Counted from the stretch's first letter, positions 1 to 8,821 are shown. The stretch: DNA of 64,000 bases from Pseudomonadota bacterium (GCA_013285445.1 CP053448.1:2711530-2775529); one strand, 5' to 3'. Program-made: numbers and translations. Notes: a model not told the origin generated them from the letters alone.

Positions 1-765
1 CAGCTCCTCTTTCAGTTCCGCGGCCAGTCGTCGAATATCGACCGCCGGATCGGCACGCTCGCTGCCGGCAACAACCAGCACGGCCTCACCGCGCTGCTGC
101 TGGTCATGGTCGGCCACCCATTGCGCCATCGCCCCAAGCGGCAGGCGTTGAACCGTTTCATGCCGCTTGGTCAGCTCACGCGCCAGACAGCACTGTCGCT
201 CGGGGCCGAACACGTCGGCCAGATCGGCCAGGACGGCAACCAGATCACGCGCTGGCGCATAGAAGATCTTCGAATCGGGCTGGCCGGCCAGTTCGGACAG
301 GCGGCGGCGGCGGCGCGCGCTACGCGCTGGCAAAAACCCCTCGAAGTAGAAGCGGTCGCAAGCCAGGCCTGATACCGACAGCGCGGCCACCGCCGCGCAC
401 GGTCCGGGCACCGTGCGAACCCTCAGGCCGGCGTCGTGCGCGGCATTGACCAGCCGATAACCGGGATCGGAAATCAGCGGCGTTCCGGCATCACTGACCA
501 GCGCGACATCGTCACCGCTGGCGAGTCGCTCGATCAGCTCCGGCACCATCCGGGTCTCGTTGTGTTCATGCAGACTCACCATCGTGCCACTGGTGCTTCC
601 CGGCACCAGCAGGCGCCGGCTGACGCGCGTGTCTTCGGCCGCAATCACCGCCACCCCGGACAACAATTGCCGCGCCCGATCGCCCAGATCGGCCCGGTTG
701 CCGATCGGCGTGGCGACGATCCACAGCGTGCCGCGGCCATCATTTTGTTCAGGCTGGTCACTCAT
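1..765 (-). CDS. rsmI: RsmI, 16S rRNA (cytidine-1402-2'-O)-methyltransferase (partial, runs off left edge)
   Basis: Translating the complement from the ATG at 765 gives MSDQPEQNDGRGTLWIVATP followed by IGNRADLGDRA, AAEDTRVSRRLL, HEHNE, LVSDAGTPLISDPGYRLV and PGPCA. These are the ordered signatures of RsmI, which 2'-O-methylates C1402 in the decoding centre of 16S rRNA using SAM. The reading frame is open to base 1, so only the extreme C-terminus is missing (about 255 codons visible; the family is about 280-290). An in-frame ATG at 774 is an alternative start. The gene is divergent from lpoA, the usual gammaproteobacterial order, and the roughly 40-bp gap must hold both promoters. Identification is secure from motifs and synteny. 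Confidence 0.93.
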   Translation of the reverse strand, partial: MSDQPEQNDGRGTLWIVATPIGNRADLGDRARQLLSGVAVIAAEDTRVSRRLLVPGSTSGTMVSLHEHNETRMVPELIERLASGDDVALVSDAGTPLISDPGYRLVNAAHDAGLRVRTVPGPCAAVAALSVSGLACDRFYFEGFLPARSARRRRRLSELAGQPDSKIFYAPARDLVAVLADLADVFGPERQCCLARELTKRHETVQRLPLGAMAQWVADHDQQQRGEAVLVVAGSERADPAVDIRRLAAELKEEL

Positions 766-806
766 GACATGCATTGTAAGCCTGCCCGCTCAACGGGTGG
801 TTTATC

Positions 807-2663
807 ATGCCGGGCATGATGGCGTTCAGATTCGGCCCCGTGCTTGCCCTGCTGCTGCTGACCGCGGCCTGCGCGCCGACCGCCCCCGAGCTGCGTCCGG
901 ATACGCCCGGAGAAGACCCCGCACTGGCCGCCGCCACAGCGCTGAGCCAGGCCGGGCAACACGCCGAAGCGGCCCGGGCCTATCTCGCTCTGGTGCAGCA
1001 AAGGCCCGACCAGGCCGCTCTGCTGCGCATTCTCGCTGCCGAGGCCTGGCTCGAGGCCGGCGACGATACTGCGGCGGCCGAGTCGCTGCGAAACATCGAT
1101 ACCACATCTCTGGAGCTGTCGGAACGGGCCCGTCTCGACCTGGCTCGCGCCGAACTGGCCATGATGCGCGGACGCCTGGCCAACGCCGGCTGGTTACTGG
1201 CCGCCAGCGCCGAACATCTGACCCCGGAACTGACCGAGCGCCACGCCGAGCTGGAACGCAGGCTGGCCCGACTGGAGGCGCAGCCGGCGCGGGCCTCGGT
1301 CAATGCCTTGCTCGAGGCCATCGACAGCGGCCACTTCGAGCCGGAAATGTCACTCGCACTATTGATCGAACATCCGCTGGCCGAGCTTGAAACCACCCTG
1401 CTGGATGTTGCCGGGCATACCGAGGCCATGCCCTGGTTCGACCTGGTCATCAGCGCCCGCGAGGTGCTGCTTGATGACGACCGGCTCGGCGAAGCGCTGG
1501 CCGCCTGGCAGCGGCGCTGGCCGGACGCGGCATTCGACGCAGCTGCAGCCCGCCGCTGGATTGCCGCCTGGCGCCAGACCCGACCATTGCCCGAGCGAAT
1601 CGCCGTCATGCTGCCCGATCGCAACTCGCCGCTGCACGCGCCGGGCCAGGCCGTGCGTGAGGGCCTGCTTGCCGGATGGCTGGCGCTACCGCCAACTCGA
1701 CGACCGCGGCTTGAGTTCCATGCACTGCCGGCAGCTGAAGGTGCGGTCATCCCGGTCTGGTTCGATGCCCGCGAGACGGGCGCGGATTTTCTGATCGGAC
1801 CGCTCGACCGAAGGCACGTCAACACGCTGTGGGCCATGCCGGACGCCGGATTGATTCCGACCCTGCTGCTCAACCGCCCGGATCGAACAGACGATCTGCC
1901 GTTCGGCAGCCTGAACACGCTGGCGCTGCCGCCAGAGGAAGAAGCGGAGATGCTGGCCATCGAAGCGCTGGCGACCGGTCATCGTCGCGCAGTCATCCTG
2001 GCCCAGTACAGCGACTGGGGCGAGCGGGTCGCGCGCGCATTTTCTGAAACGTTTACGCTCGGAGGCGGAACCGTCGTGGAGGATCGCATCTACGACCCCG
2101 CCGCATCCGATCACTCCTACCTGCTGCGCGATGCCCTGCAGATTGATCGTTCCGAGGCTCGTATTGCGCGGCTGCAGCGGGTCATCGGCGAACTCGAGGC
2201 GGTCGAACAGCGGCGCACCGATATTGACCTGATCTTTCTGGCCGCGCGCGCCTCGGATGGTCGCCAGATTCGTCCGCAGCTGAATTTCTTTGGCGCGGCC
2301 GACATCACCGTGATGGCGCCCTCATACATCGTCGACGGGGCACCTGAGCCCGGACGCGACGGCGATCTCGACGGGATTGTCACGCCCCTGCCGCCCTGGT
2401 TTATCGATACCACCGCTGCCGGCGCACTGCGCCAGCGCGCCCTGACTCTCTTTCCGGAGCTCGACAACGCCACCCTGTCACGTTTGCACGCGCTCGGCCG
2501 CGACGCGATGGCGCTGGTCCCCTGGCTCGATCTGATGCAGGCCGATCCGGCGCTCTATCTGCCCGGCATGCTCGGCCGCCTTAACCTGGCAGACGGCGTC
2601 CACATCCAGCGCCAGGTCCGCCCGGTCCAGATCCGGAGCGGTCGGGCGCAGCCCTGGCCATAA
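807..2663 (+). CDS. lpoA: LpoA-like (LppC family) penicillin-binding protein activator lipoprotein
   Basis: This 618-aa outer-membrane lipoprotein should stimulate the transpeptidase activity of PBP1A during peptidoglycan synthesis. The N-terminus has a lipobox (LTAAC, Cys22), then a helical TPR-like N-domain (about residues 35-240), then a periplasmic-binding-protein-like C-domain from about residue 255 (PERIAVMLPDRNSPLHAPGQ, later GADFLIGPLDRRHV), the typical LppC architecture. The ATG at 807 follows a GGGTGG stretch at good spacing; ATGs at 816 and 819 are in frame. It sits between divergent rsmI and yraN, the classic yraL-lpoA-yraN order. Family assignment is firm; the PBP1A partner is inferred from E. 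coli. Confidence 0.9.
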   Translation: MPGMMAFRFGPVLALLLLTAACAPTAPELRPDTPGEDPALAAATALSQAGQHAEAARAYLALVQQRPDQAALLRILAAEAWLEAGDDTAAAESLRNIDTTSLELSERARLDLARAELAMMRGRLANAGWLLAASAEHLTPELTERHAELERRLARLEAQPARASVNALLEAIDSGHFEPEMSLALLIEHPLAELETTLLDVAGHTEAMPWFDLVISAREVLLDDDRLGEALAAWQRRWPDAAFDAAAARRWIAAWRQTRPLPERIAVMLPDRNSPLHAPGQAVREGLLAGWLALPPTRRPRLEFHALPAAEGAVIPVWFDARETGADFLIGPLDRRHVNTLWAMPDAGLIPTLLLNRPDRTDDLPFGSLNTLALPPEEEAEMLAIEALATGHRRAVILAQYSDWGERVARAFSETFTLGGGTVVEDRIYDPAASDHSYLLRDALQIDRSEARIARLQRVIGELEAVEQRRTDIDLIFLAARASDGRQIRPQLNFFGAADITVMAPSYIVDGAPEPGRDGDLDGIVTPLPPWFIDTTAAGALRQRALTLFPELDNATLSRLHALGRDAMALVPWLDLMQADPALYLPGMLGRLNLADGVHIQRQVRPVQIRSGRAQPWP

Positions 2664-2673
2664 ACCGGCAAGC

Positions 2674-3045
2674 ATGTCCAGACAGCACAGTGGCCAGCGC
2701 GGCGAACGGGCGGCGGAAGCGTATCTCCTCGCCCGCGGCCTCGAACTCGTCGAGCGCAACTATCGCTGTCGCAGCGGCGAAATCGACCTGGTCATGCTCG
2801 ACCCAACGGCGCCCGACACCCGGGTGCTGGCATTCGTCGAGGTGCGCCTGCGCGGCCCTGGCGCACGGGTCGACAGTATTGACAGCGTCGATTATCGCAA
2901 GCAGCAGCGCCTGATACGCGCGGCCGCCCATTTCCTGATGACCCATCCCGAATGGCAGAACCACGCCTGTCGTTTCGATGTAGTCGGCATCGACGACACG
3001 CCGGACGCGCTGCGCTGGATCCCCGGGGCTTTCGAGGCCGGATGA
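2674..3045 (+). CDS. yraN: YraN, UPF0102 family putative endonuclease
   Basis: This 123-aa protein of the UPF0102/YraN family has a PD-(D/E)XK nuclease-like core: GQRGERAAEAYLLARG at the start, then ERNYRCRSGEIDLVM and LAFVEVRLRG carrying the E...D...EVx(K/R) residues. Arg replaces the usual Lys in the last motif, which is common in this family. It starts 10 bp after lpoA and is probably co-transcribed. Length matches the family. The biochemical role is not settled; a DNA repair or recombination role is usually assumed from the fold. The gene next in E. coli (diaA) is absent, and the minus-strand pgpA end follows instead. Confidence 0.9.
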   Translation: MSRQHSGQRGERAAEAYLLARGLELVERNYRCRSGEIDLVMLDPTAPDTRVLAFVEVRLRGPGARVDSIDSVDYRKQQRLIRAAAHFLMTHPEWQNHACRFDVVGIDDTPDALRWIPGAFEAG

Positions 3046-3090
3046 GGCTGACGCCAACGCGCCGGCACCGCATGATCGCACTTGGGCCGA

Positions 3091-3579
3091 TCAGCCCGCG
3101 CTCGGCCAGGCCGCTGCCGGCAGCAGCAGCGCGAGGCTCATGAGCGCGGCCAGCACATCGTCGAGCATGACGCCAAGACCGCCGTGCACGTGGCGGTCGA
3201 GCCAGCCGATGGGCCATGGCTTGGCCGCATCGAACAGGCGGAACAGCGCGAACCCGGCCAGCCACCACGGCCACTCGAAGGGCAAGAGGACCAGCACCAG
3301 CCACAGACCAACAAACTCGTCGAAGACGATGCCGCTATGATCGTGCACGCCGAGCCGGCGGCCCACCCGGGCACACAGCCAGACGCCGAACCCGAACCCC
3401 AGCGCAACACAGGCCAGGGCCAGCGGCATCGGCAGACAGGCCAGTCCCAGCGCGGGAACAACCGCGACCAGACTGCCGGCCGTGCCGGGCGCAACCGGCG
3501 ACAGCCCGCTGCCAAAACCGAATGCCAGCCAGCCGTCAAGACTCCCGAGGGCGACGCGTCGGGTCTGCATCCTATTCAT
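3091..3579 (-). CDS. pgpA: Phosphatidylglycerophosphatase A
   Basis: This inner-membrane enzyme dephosphorylates phosphatidylglycerophosphate to phosphatidylglycerol. The protein has the PgpA hallmarks: GSGLSPVAPGTAGSLVA near the N-terminus, several hydrophobic helices, HDHSGIVFDEFVGLW (acidic metal/phosphate-binding motif) and LFRLFDAAKPWPIGWLDR, ending in LGVMLDDVLAAL. The chosen ATG at 3579 (MNRMQTRR) overlaps the thiL stop by 8 bases; an in-frame ATG at 3570 avoids the overlap. The frame extends upstream to 3609, but those residues lie inside thiL. It is the last gene of the nusB-thiL-pgpA tail, an arrangement shared by many gammaproteobacteria. Confidence 0.95.
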   Translation of the reverse strand: MNRMQTRRVALGSLDGWLAFGFGSGLSPVAPGTAGSLVAVVPALGLACLPMPLALACVALGFGFGVWLCARVGRRLGVHDHSGIVFDEFVGLWLVLVLLPFEWPWWLAGFALFRLFDAAKPWPIGWLDRHVHGGLGVMLDDVLAALMSLALLLPAAAWPSAG

Positions 3580-4525
3580 CGCGGAAGTGGTCCCAGCCCC
3601 GACCGGCAATCTCGACCGGGGCCTGGCCCGACAGCAAACCGATCAGGCGGCCGGAATCGGTGACCCGGCCAATCTCGGTCAGACTCACGCCGGCCTGATG
3701 CGACAGCTCGACCAGGTTCATGTCGAGATCGCCAGGCAAGACGACAAGCAGCTCATAGTCGCTGCCGCCAGCCAGCTGCAGCTCACGGCGACGCTCGGGA
3801 TCATTGATTGCCCGCTCCAGGGCAGGCGAAGCCGGCAACTGATCGAGCCGCAGCTCGGCGCCGAGCGGCGGCGTCAGAAGACGGCCAAGGTCGGCAGTGA
3901 GGCCATCGGACAGATCAATCATCGCCCGGGCCTGCCGGGCAAGCACGGCACCGGCCATCATCCGTGCGGTCGGCCGTCGCAGCCGTTCAGTCAGTCCACG
4001 AGGGCTGCGCTGGCCAAGCGCCAGCGCCGCAGCCGCATCGCCCGGCGTTCCGGTGACGACCAGCCGGTCGCCTGGCCGGGCACCGGTTCGTGTGACTGCC
4101 CGGCCTTGATCAACCTCGCCGATCAGCTGCGTGCAAACATTGAGATTGCCGCGCGCCAGGTTGCCGCCGACCAGCCCCACGGCATGCGGTTGTGCCGCTT
4201 CCAGAAAGCCATCGAGAAAGGCATCGAGCCAGTGCCGGTCGTATTCTGGCAGAGTCAGGGCCAAGAGTGCCCAGCGCGGCGTCGCACCCATCGCCGCCAG
4301 GTCGCTGAGATTCGACTGCATCGCCAGGTAACCCACATCGGCCGCCGGCCAGTCCGGCATGAAATGGCGTTTCGGGATCAGGCTGTCGGTGGTCGCGACA
4401 ATATCGCAGCCTGCTGTCGGCCTGAGCACGGCAGCATCGTCACCGATGCCGACCACCGCGCCGAACTGATCCCGGCTGCGCTGGCGAATCCGTTCGATCA
4501 GACCGAACTCACCCATCTCCGGCAT
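3572..4525 (-). CDS. thiL: Thiamine-monophosphate kinase
   Basis: ThiL phosphorylates thiamine monophosphate to the cofactor thiamine diphosphate with ATP. The sequence starts MPEMGEFGLIERIRQRS and carries GIGDDAAVLRPT (Mg/ATP site), ATTDSLIPKRHF, VGYLAMQSNLSDLAAMGATP, GGNLARG, DRLVVTGTPGDAAAAL, MIDLSDGLTADLGRLL and GGSDYELLVVLPGD, the full AIR-synthase-superfamily motif set. About 317 aa, the usual length. The start at 4525 (or 4516) overlaps the end of nusB by about 15 bases; the longer open frame to 4687 is non-native upstream sequence read through nusB. Tight overlaps on both sides indicate translational coupling in the nusB-thiL-pgpA unit. Confidence 0.95.
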   Translation of the reverse strand: MPEMGEFGLIERIRQRSRDQFGAVVGIGDDAAVLRPTAGCDIVATTDSLIPKRHFMPDWPAADVGYLAMQSNLSDLAAMGATPRWALLALTLPEYDRHWLDAFLDGFLEAAQPHAVGLVGGNLARGNLNVCTQLIGEVDQGRAVTRTGARPGDRLVVTGTPGDAAAALALGQRSPRGLTERLRRPTARMMAGAVLARQARAMIDLSDGLTADLGRLLTPPLGAELRLDQLPASPALERAINDPERRRELQLAGGSDYELLVVLPGDLDMNLVELSHQAGVSLTEIGRVTDSGRLIGLLSGQAPVEIAGRGWDHFRDE

Positions 4526-4976
4526 CTGGCTGATGCTCGGCGGGTCGCTCGCTGGCCGCCAGTCGATCGAGTACGCCGTTGACGAAGGTATGGGCCTGTT
4601 CGGCACCGAAACGATGGGCCAGCTCGATCGCCTCATCGAGCACCACCCGATACGGCACTTCCGGGTGATGGGCCAGCTCGCAGGCACCCAGCCTCAGGAT
4701 CACGCGTTCCATCTGGTCCAGACTGGCATCGACCCGGGCAATATACGGCGCCAGTTTGCGATCCAGCGCCTCGCGATTGGCGACGACCTCGTGTACCAGG
4801 GACTCGAAATAGTCAACGTCCACGCCGTCGAAGTTCTGCTCTTCGCGAAACTGGGCAATGATCGAGGACGAGGAGTCGTCGTTGAGCTGCCATTGGTAAA
4901 GCGCCTGCAGCGCGCGCCGGCGTGCTCGGCGCCGCGGCTCGAAGGTCCGCTGTACCGACCGCCGCCGACCGCTCAC
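4509..4976 (-). CDS. nusB: NusB, transcription antitermination factor
   Basis: NusB with NusE (S10) binds boxA RNA and supports rRNA antitermination. The 155-aa sequence shows RRRARRRALQALYQWQLN at the start, DVDYFESLVHEVVANREALD, LDQMERVILRLGACEL, VPYRVVLDEAIELAHRFGAEQAHTFVNGVLDRLA, the typical all-helical NusB pattern. It begins 4 bases before the ribH stop (ATGA-type overlap), as in many genomes where ribH-nusB are coupled. Length is normal with a short extra C-terminal tail (ASERPAEHQPDAGDG). Confidence 0.96.
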   Translation of the reverse strand: MSGRRRSVQRTFEPRRRARRRALQALYQWQLNDDSSSSIIAQFREEQNFDGVDVDYFESLVHEVVANREALDRKLAPYIARVDASLDQMERVILRLGACELAHHPEVPYRVVLDEAIELAHRFGAEQAHTFVNGVLDRLAASERPAEHQPDAGDG

Positions 4977-5440
4977 GGCGACAGCCTGCGCCCCAGAGCC
5001 ACCATCTCCAGAGCCGCCAGAGCCGCCTCGCGCCCCTTGTTCCGGCGCTTGGGGTCGGCCCGCTCCATGGCCTGCTCGCCGTTTTCAGTCGTGAGCACCC
5101 CAAACGCAATCGGCACGCCCGTATCGAGCATCACCCGCTGCAGGCCAGCCGCGCACTCGGCGCTGATAAAATCGAAATGCGCGGTTTCACCACGCACCAC
5201 TGCGCCAAGCGCAACGATTACGTCCTGCCCTCCCTGCCGGGCCAGCATCCGGCAGGCCAGGGGCAACTCCCAGGCACCCGGTACCCTTAGCACCCGCACC
5301 CGGGACGCGTCGACGCCGCCTGCCAGCAGCGCCTCACGGCAGCCGGCCATCAGATGGTCGGTAATCGAGCGGTTGAAGCGCGCCACGACCAGCGTAACGC
5401 GCACATCGGCCGGCAGTTCAGGGTGCTCGGGATCGTTCAT
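4973..5440 (-). CDS. ribH: 6,7-dimethyl-8-ribityllumazine synthase
   Basis: RibH condenses 5-amino-6-ribitylaminouracil with dihydroxybutanone phosphate to give lumazine, the penultimate step to riboflavin. Motifs: VTLVVARFNRSITDHLMAGC, VPGAWELPLACRMLARQ, VIVALGAVVRGETAHFDFIS (catalytic His in ETAHFD), GVLTTENGEQAMERADPKRRNKGREAALAALEM. At 155 aa it is the normal subunit length for a capsid-forming or pentameric enzyme. It lies 10 bp downstream of ribBA and overlaps nusB, so it is an internal gene of the riboflavin operon. Confidence 0.96.
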   Translation of the reverse strand: MNDPEHPELPADVRVTLVVARFNRSITDHLMAGCREALLAGGVDASRVRVLRVPGAWELPLACRMLARQGGQDVIVALGAVVRGETAHFDFISAECAAGLQRVMLDTGVPIAFGVLTTENGEQAMERADPKRRNKGREAALAALEMVALGRRLSP

Positions 5441-5449
5441 GTCAGCTGG

Positions 5450-6574
5450 TTACTCCTCGCCTTCGGGCACGACGTACTCACTGATTTCCAGGCCGAAACC
5501 ATCGAGCGCGTGAAGTCGCTTCGGCGCGCCAAAGACCTGCATCCGACGGATACCCAGTTCGGCAATGATCTGGGCCGCGATGCCGTAGCTGCGCAGCTCG
5601 CGCGCAGCACGATCCCGACCACTCGCCGGCTCGCCGTCGGTCGCCCGACTGCCGCCGACCAAGCCGTCGAGACGAGCCTGGTCGTCTTCATCATAGCCCA
5701 GCACCAGCGCCAGGCCACGACCACGTCGGGCAATGTCGGCCAGTACGGCATCGAGCGGCATGCCGAATCCGGGGCGTGTGATGCCGAGCACATCGCCCAG
5801 CAGCTCGGGTACGTGCACGCGCACCGGAAACGGCTCATCGGGCCGAATTCCGCCGCGCAGCAGCGCCCAGTGCAGACGACGATTGATGCGGTCGCGAAAT
5901 ACCCGCAGATCGAAATCCCCGTGCGCCGTTCCGACCCGCTGCGAGTGCACCTGCTCGATGTTCTGCTCGGTGCCCAGACGGTAGCGAATGAGATCGGCGA
6001 CCGTGCCCATCTTCAGACCATGACCTGCGGCAAACCGCTCGAGCTCGGCACGGCGGGCCATCGTGCCGTCCTCGTTGAGGATTTCGACCAGAACACCGGC
6101 CGGCTCCAGCCCGGCCAGCAGGGCCAGATCCATGCTTGCTTCGGTGTGACCGGCGCGCGCAAGCACGCCGCCGGGCTGGGCCATCAGGGGAAATACGTGG
6201 CCGGGTTGCGCCAGATCCTGCGGCCGGGCGTCGGGCGCGACTGCCGTACGAATGGTATGGGCGCGATCATAGGCCGAGATGCCGGTGGTCACGCCGGTTG
6301 CCGCCTCGATCGAGACCGTGAAATTGGTCTGGTGGTGGCGATCGGTCTCTCGCACCATGAGCTGCAGACCCAGCTGGCGACAGCGCTCTCGAGTCAGCGA
6401 CAGGCAAATCAGACCGCGCCCGTAGCGGGCCATGAAATTGATATCTTCGGGGCGGGTCAGGCTGGCGGCCATGACCAGGTCGCCCTCATTCTCGCGATCT
6501 TCATCGTCGAGCATCACCACCATCCGGCCATCGCGGATGTCGGCAAGAATCGCTTCAACCGAATCAAAGCTCAT
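5450..6574 (-). CDS. ribB: 3,4-dihydroxy-2-butanone-4-phosphate synthase with degenerate GTP cyclohydrolase II-like domain (RibBA-like)
   Basis: The N-terminal domain (residues 1 to about 205) converts ribulose-5-phosphate to dihydroxybutanone phosphate. It begins MSFDSVEAILADIRDGRMVV and shows MLDDEDRENEGDLVMAAS, RYGRGLICLSL, TNFTVSIEA, GVTTGISAYDRAHT, GHVFPLMAQPGGVLARAGHTEAS. The C-terminal part has the GTP cyclohydrolase II fold outline (RVGTAHGDFDLRVFRD, FPVRVHVPELLGDVLG) but lacks the zinc-binding Cys triad and the EGRG catalytic segment: the place of the RRCDCG-type motif reads RPGFGMPLD. It is therefore probably RibB only, and a separate RibA is expected elsewhere. Start at 6574 overlaps the ribE end by 11 bases. 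RibB-RibA-like fusions of this kind are known in gammaproteobacteria. Confidence 0.93.
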   Translation of the reverse strand: MSFDSVEAILADIRDGRMVVMLDDEDRENEGDLVMAASLTRPEDINFMARYGRGLICLSLTRERCRQLGLQLMVRETDRHHQTNFTVSIEAATGVTTGISAYDRAHTIRTAVAPDARPQDLAQPGHVFPLMAQPGGVLARAGHTEASMDLALLAGLEPAGVLVEILNEDGTMARRAELERFAAGHGLKMGTVADLIRYRLGTEQNIEQVHSQRVGTAHGDFDLRVFRDRINRRLHWALLRGGIRPDEPFPVRVHVPELLGDVLGITRPGFGMPLDAVLADIARRGRGLALVLGYDEDDQARLDGLVGGSRATDGEPASGRDRAARELRSYGIAAQIIAELGIRRMQVFGAPKRLHALDGFGLEISEYVVPEGEE

Positions 6575-7172
6575 CGGCGCCTCGCTGCTGCAGCAGTCGA
6601 TCCAGGTAGCGCGCCACCAGGTCGACTTCCAGGTTGACCGGATCGCCGGTCCGCAGTCGGCCCAGCGTGGTCGACCCCAGGGTGTGTGGAATACAGTTGA
6701 CCTCGAATTCCGAACCGTCAACGGCATTGACCGTCAGACTGACGCCATCGACGGTCACGGATCCCTTGACCACAAGAAATCGGGCCAGGGGTGCCGGCAC
6801 GCGACAGCGCAGACGCGCATGGCCGTCCCGGTCACGCCGATCGGCCACCTCGGCCAGACCATCGATGTGACCGCTGACCAGGTGTCCACCGAGGCGCTCA
6901 CCGACCGCCAGCGCCGGCTCCAGGTTGACCGGGTCTCCCTGATTCAGTCCGCCGAGGCTGCTGCGCGCCAGTGTTTCGGCCGACAGCTCGGCGGCAAACG
7001 AGTCCGGCGCCAGTGCCACGGCCGTCAGACAGCACCCGGCCACGGCAACACTATCGCCAATCTGCCACCGGTCGGGGTGTAGCGGCGGGCAACGGACAAC
7101 GATGCGGCGGCCGTCCTGTCCTGGCTCGATTTCGCTGACCTGGCCGATGGCCTGAACTATTCCGGTGAACAT
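6564..7172 (-). CDS. ribE: Riboflavin synthase alpha subunit
   Basis: This enzyme dismutates two lumazines to riboflavin and a pyrimidine that is recycled. The protein opens with MFTGIVQAIG, the signature of this trimeric enzyme, and contains two repeats: first GDSVAVAGCCLTAVAL then ETLARSSLGGLNQGDPVNLEPAL and GGHLVSGHIDG; second KGSVTVDGVSLTVNAV then HTLGSTTLGRLRTGDPVNLEVD. 202 aa, close to the usual about 200. The start overlaps the ribD end by about 16 bases. It belongs to the ribD-ribE-ribBA-ribH block. Confidence 0.96.
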   Translation of the reverse strand: MFTGIVQAIGQVSEIEPGQDGRRIVVRCPPLHPDRWQIGDSVAVAGCCLTAVALAPDSFAAELSAETLARSSLGGLNQGDPVNLEPALAVGERLGGHLVSGHIDGLAEVADRRDRDGHARLRCRVPAPLARFLVVKGSVTVDGVSLTVNAVDGSEFEVNCIPHTLGSTTLGRLRTGDPVNLEVDLVARYLDRLLQQRGADEL

Positions 7173-8263
7173 GCGTCTGCGCTGGGTTGATCGATCAGTC
7201 GGAAACGATGCCGCCAGTCCGGCCCGACCCGGCGGCTTTCGATGGCCGTTAGATGGAGGCGCTGCGTGAACTTTTCCATCCCCGGTATCGTCAGCATCGG
7301 TCGACCCGGCCCGATGACGCAGGCGGCCTGGTAGATCAGCAGCTCGTCGACCAGGCCGGCCGCCATCAGCGCGCCGGACAGGGTCGGACCGGCCTCGACC
7401 TGGACGGAGTTGACGCCGCGCCCGCCCAGAGCCCGAAGCAGCTCTTCCAGTTCAACTTGCTGGTCGCTGCCGGGCAACTGCCACCATTCTGCGTTGACCG
7501 CCGGATCAGGTTTCGGCACGAGGCTGGCCACGATCACCGGACCAGGCAATCCGAACAGTCTTGCATCAGCGGGCAACCGGCCTGCGGAGTCGACAACCAC
7601 GCGCAACAGCGTTCGCTCTACCCCCGGCAGACGCAGGTTAAGACGCGGGTTATCGGCCAGTACCGTGCCAATGCCGGTCAGGATGCAGGATGACCGCGCT
7701 CGCCAATACTGAACATCGGCGCGTGCCGACGGCGAAGTGATCCAGCGTGACTGGCCATCCGCGCCGGCAGTCCTCCCGTCAACGCTGACGGCCAGCTTGA
7801 CGCGCACCCACGGCCGCCCGCGTTCATTGCGGCTGATGAATCCGGGATTGAGCTCACGGGCCTCGGCCTCCATCAGACCGCTGCGGACGCGAATACCGGT
7901 GCGTGCCAGCCGTGCGTGCCCGGCACCGGACACGCGCGGGTCCGGATCGGTCATGGCCGTGATCACTTCGGCGACGCCGGCGTCGACCAGCGCCTCGACG
8001 CAAGGTGGTGTCCGGCCCTGATGGCTACATGGCTCAAGCGTGACGTAGACGCTGCTGCCTCGTGCGCGTTCGCCGGCCTGCTGGAGGGCCAGCGTCTCGG
8101 CATGAGGCTCCCCGGCCGAGCGGTGCCAGCCGCGACCCACCGGCTCGTCTCCGGCGACGATCACACATCCAACAGCCGGATTCGGGTCAGCGGTCAGTCG
8201 CCCGCGCTGCGCAAGACGCAGCGCTTCGGCCATGAAGCGGTGATCATTGGCAGAAAACCTCAT
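7157..8263 (-). CDS. ribD: Bifunctional pyrimidine deaminase/reductase
   Basis: RibD carries out deamination and then side-chain reduction of the pyrimidine intermediate in riboflavin synthesis. The N-terminal deaminase domain shows FMAEALRLAQRG, NPAVGCVIV, GEPHAETLALQQAG (zinc-binding HAE) and YVTLEPCSHQGRTPPCVEALV (PCxxxGRTPPC). The C-terminal NADPH reductase domain starts near residue 145 (RPWVRVKLAVSVDGRTA, WITSPSARADVQYWRA, VQVEAGPTLSGALMAAGLVDEL). 368 aa, as expected. The start at 8263 is 55 bp after nrdR; an in-frame ATG at 8233 is less likely because it removes part of the deaminase helix. First of the riboflavin genes in the operon. Confidence 0.96.
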   Translation of the reverse strand: MRFSANDHRFMAEALRLAQRGRLTADPNPAVGCVIVAGDEPVGRGWHRSAGEPHAETLALQQAGERARGSSVYVTLEPCSHQGRTPPCVEALVDAGVAEVITAMTDPDPRVSGAGHARLARTGIRVRSGLMEAEARELNPGFISRNERGRPWVRVKLAVSVDGRTAGADGQSRWITSPSARADVQYWRARSSCILTGIGTVLADNPRLNLRLPGVERTLLRVVVDSAGRLPADARLFGLPGPVIVASLVPKPDPAVNAEWWQLPGSDQQVELEELLRALGGRGVNSVQVEAGPTLSGALMAAGLVDELLIYQAACVIGPGRPMLTIPGMEKFTQRLHLTAIESRRVGPDWRHRFRLIDQPSADACSPE

Positions 8264-8317
8264 GGATGACCGGCCGACCCCGGATCGACAGCCCGGGCGC
8301 CCGGCAGCGCAGCGTGA

Positions 8318-8821
8318 TCAATCCCCATCTTCGAGCAGGGATATCTGGCGGCGATCGATCATGCCGGGGTTTTCGCGCTCGAGGCGCTCGATTTCCACGC
8401 GAAACGCCTGGACGTCCTCGAAGCGGCGATAAACCGAGGCGAAGCGGACGTAGGCGACCTGATCGAGTCGGGACAGCTCGCTGGCCACCCAGTCACCCAG
8501 CTGCTGACTTGATACCTCGGGCTCTTCCAGTGTACGGATCCGGCGCACCAGCCGGCGAATGGCACGTTCGACCTGCTGGGTTTCCACGGGGCGCTTCTCG
8601 AGCGCCTTGAGCATGCCGCGCCGAAGCTTTTCTTCATCGAAAGCCTCGCGTGACCCGTCGGCCTTGATCACGTTGGGGGCCTTGAGCGCCGGCACCTCCA
8701 GGGTATTGAAACGCCCGCCGCAGCCGGCACACTCACGCCGGCGGCGAATCTGAAAGCCGTCAGAGGCCAGTCGTGAGTCAACGACACGCGTCTCGGTGTG
8801 ATTGCAGAAAGGGCACCACAT
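8318..8821 (-). CDS. nrdR: NrdR, transcriptional repressor of ribonucleotide reductase genes
   Basis: NrdR senses ATP/dATP through an ATP-cone domain and represses nrd operons. The zinc ribbon is seen at the N-terminus ([20 protein letters not shown], then [17 protein letters not shown]: Cys3, Cys6 and a second CxxC), followed by the ATP cone ([29 protein letters not shown]) and a C-terminal tail. The family usually starts MHCPFC; Trp at position 2 is a small oddity. glyA lies 206 bp upstream in the same direction. That gap (8822-9027) has no ORF or riboswitch; it contains repeated CGGTTT(A/C) units and a short inverted pair (CATCCGGTTTA at 8831-8841, complement at 9035-9045 inside glyA) and could carry its own promoter. 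Confidence 0.95.
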   Translation of the reverse strand: MWCPFCNHTETRVVDSRLASDGFQIRRRRECAGCGGRFNTLEVPALKAPNVIKADGSREAFDEEKLRRGMLKALEKRPVETQQVERAIRRLVRRIRTLEEPEVSSQQLGDWVASELSRLDQVAYVRFASVYRRFEDVQAFRVEIERLERENPGMIDRRQISLLEDGD

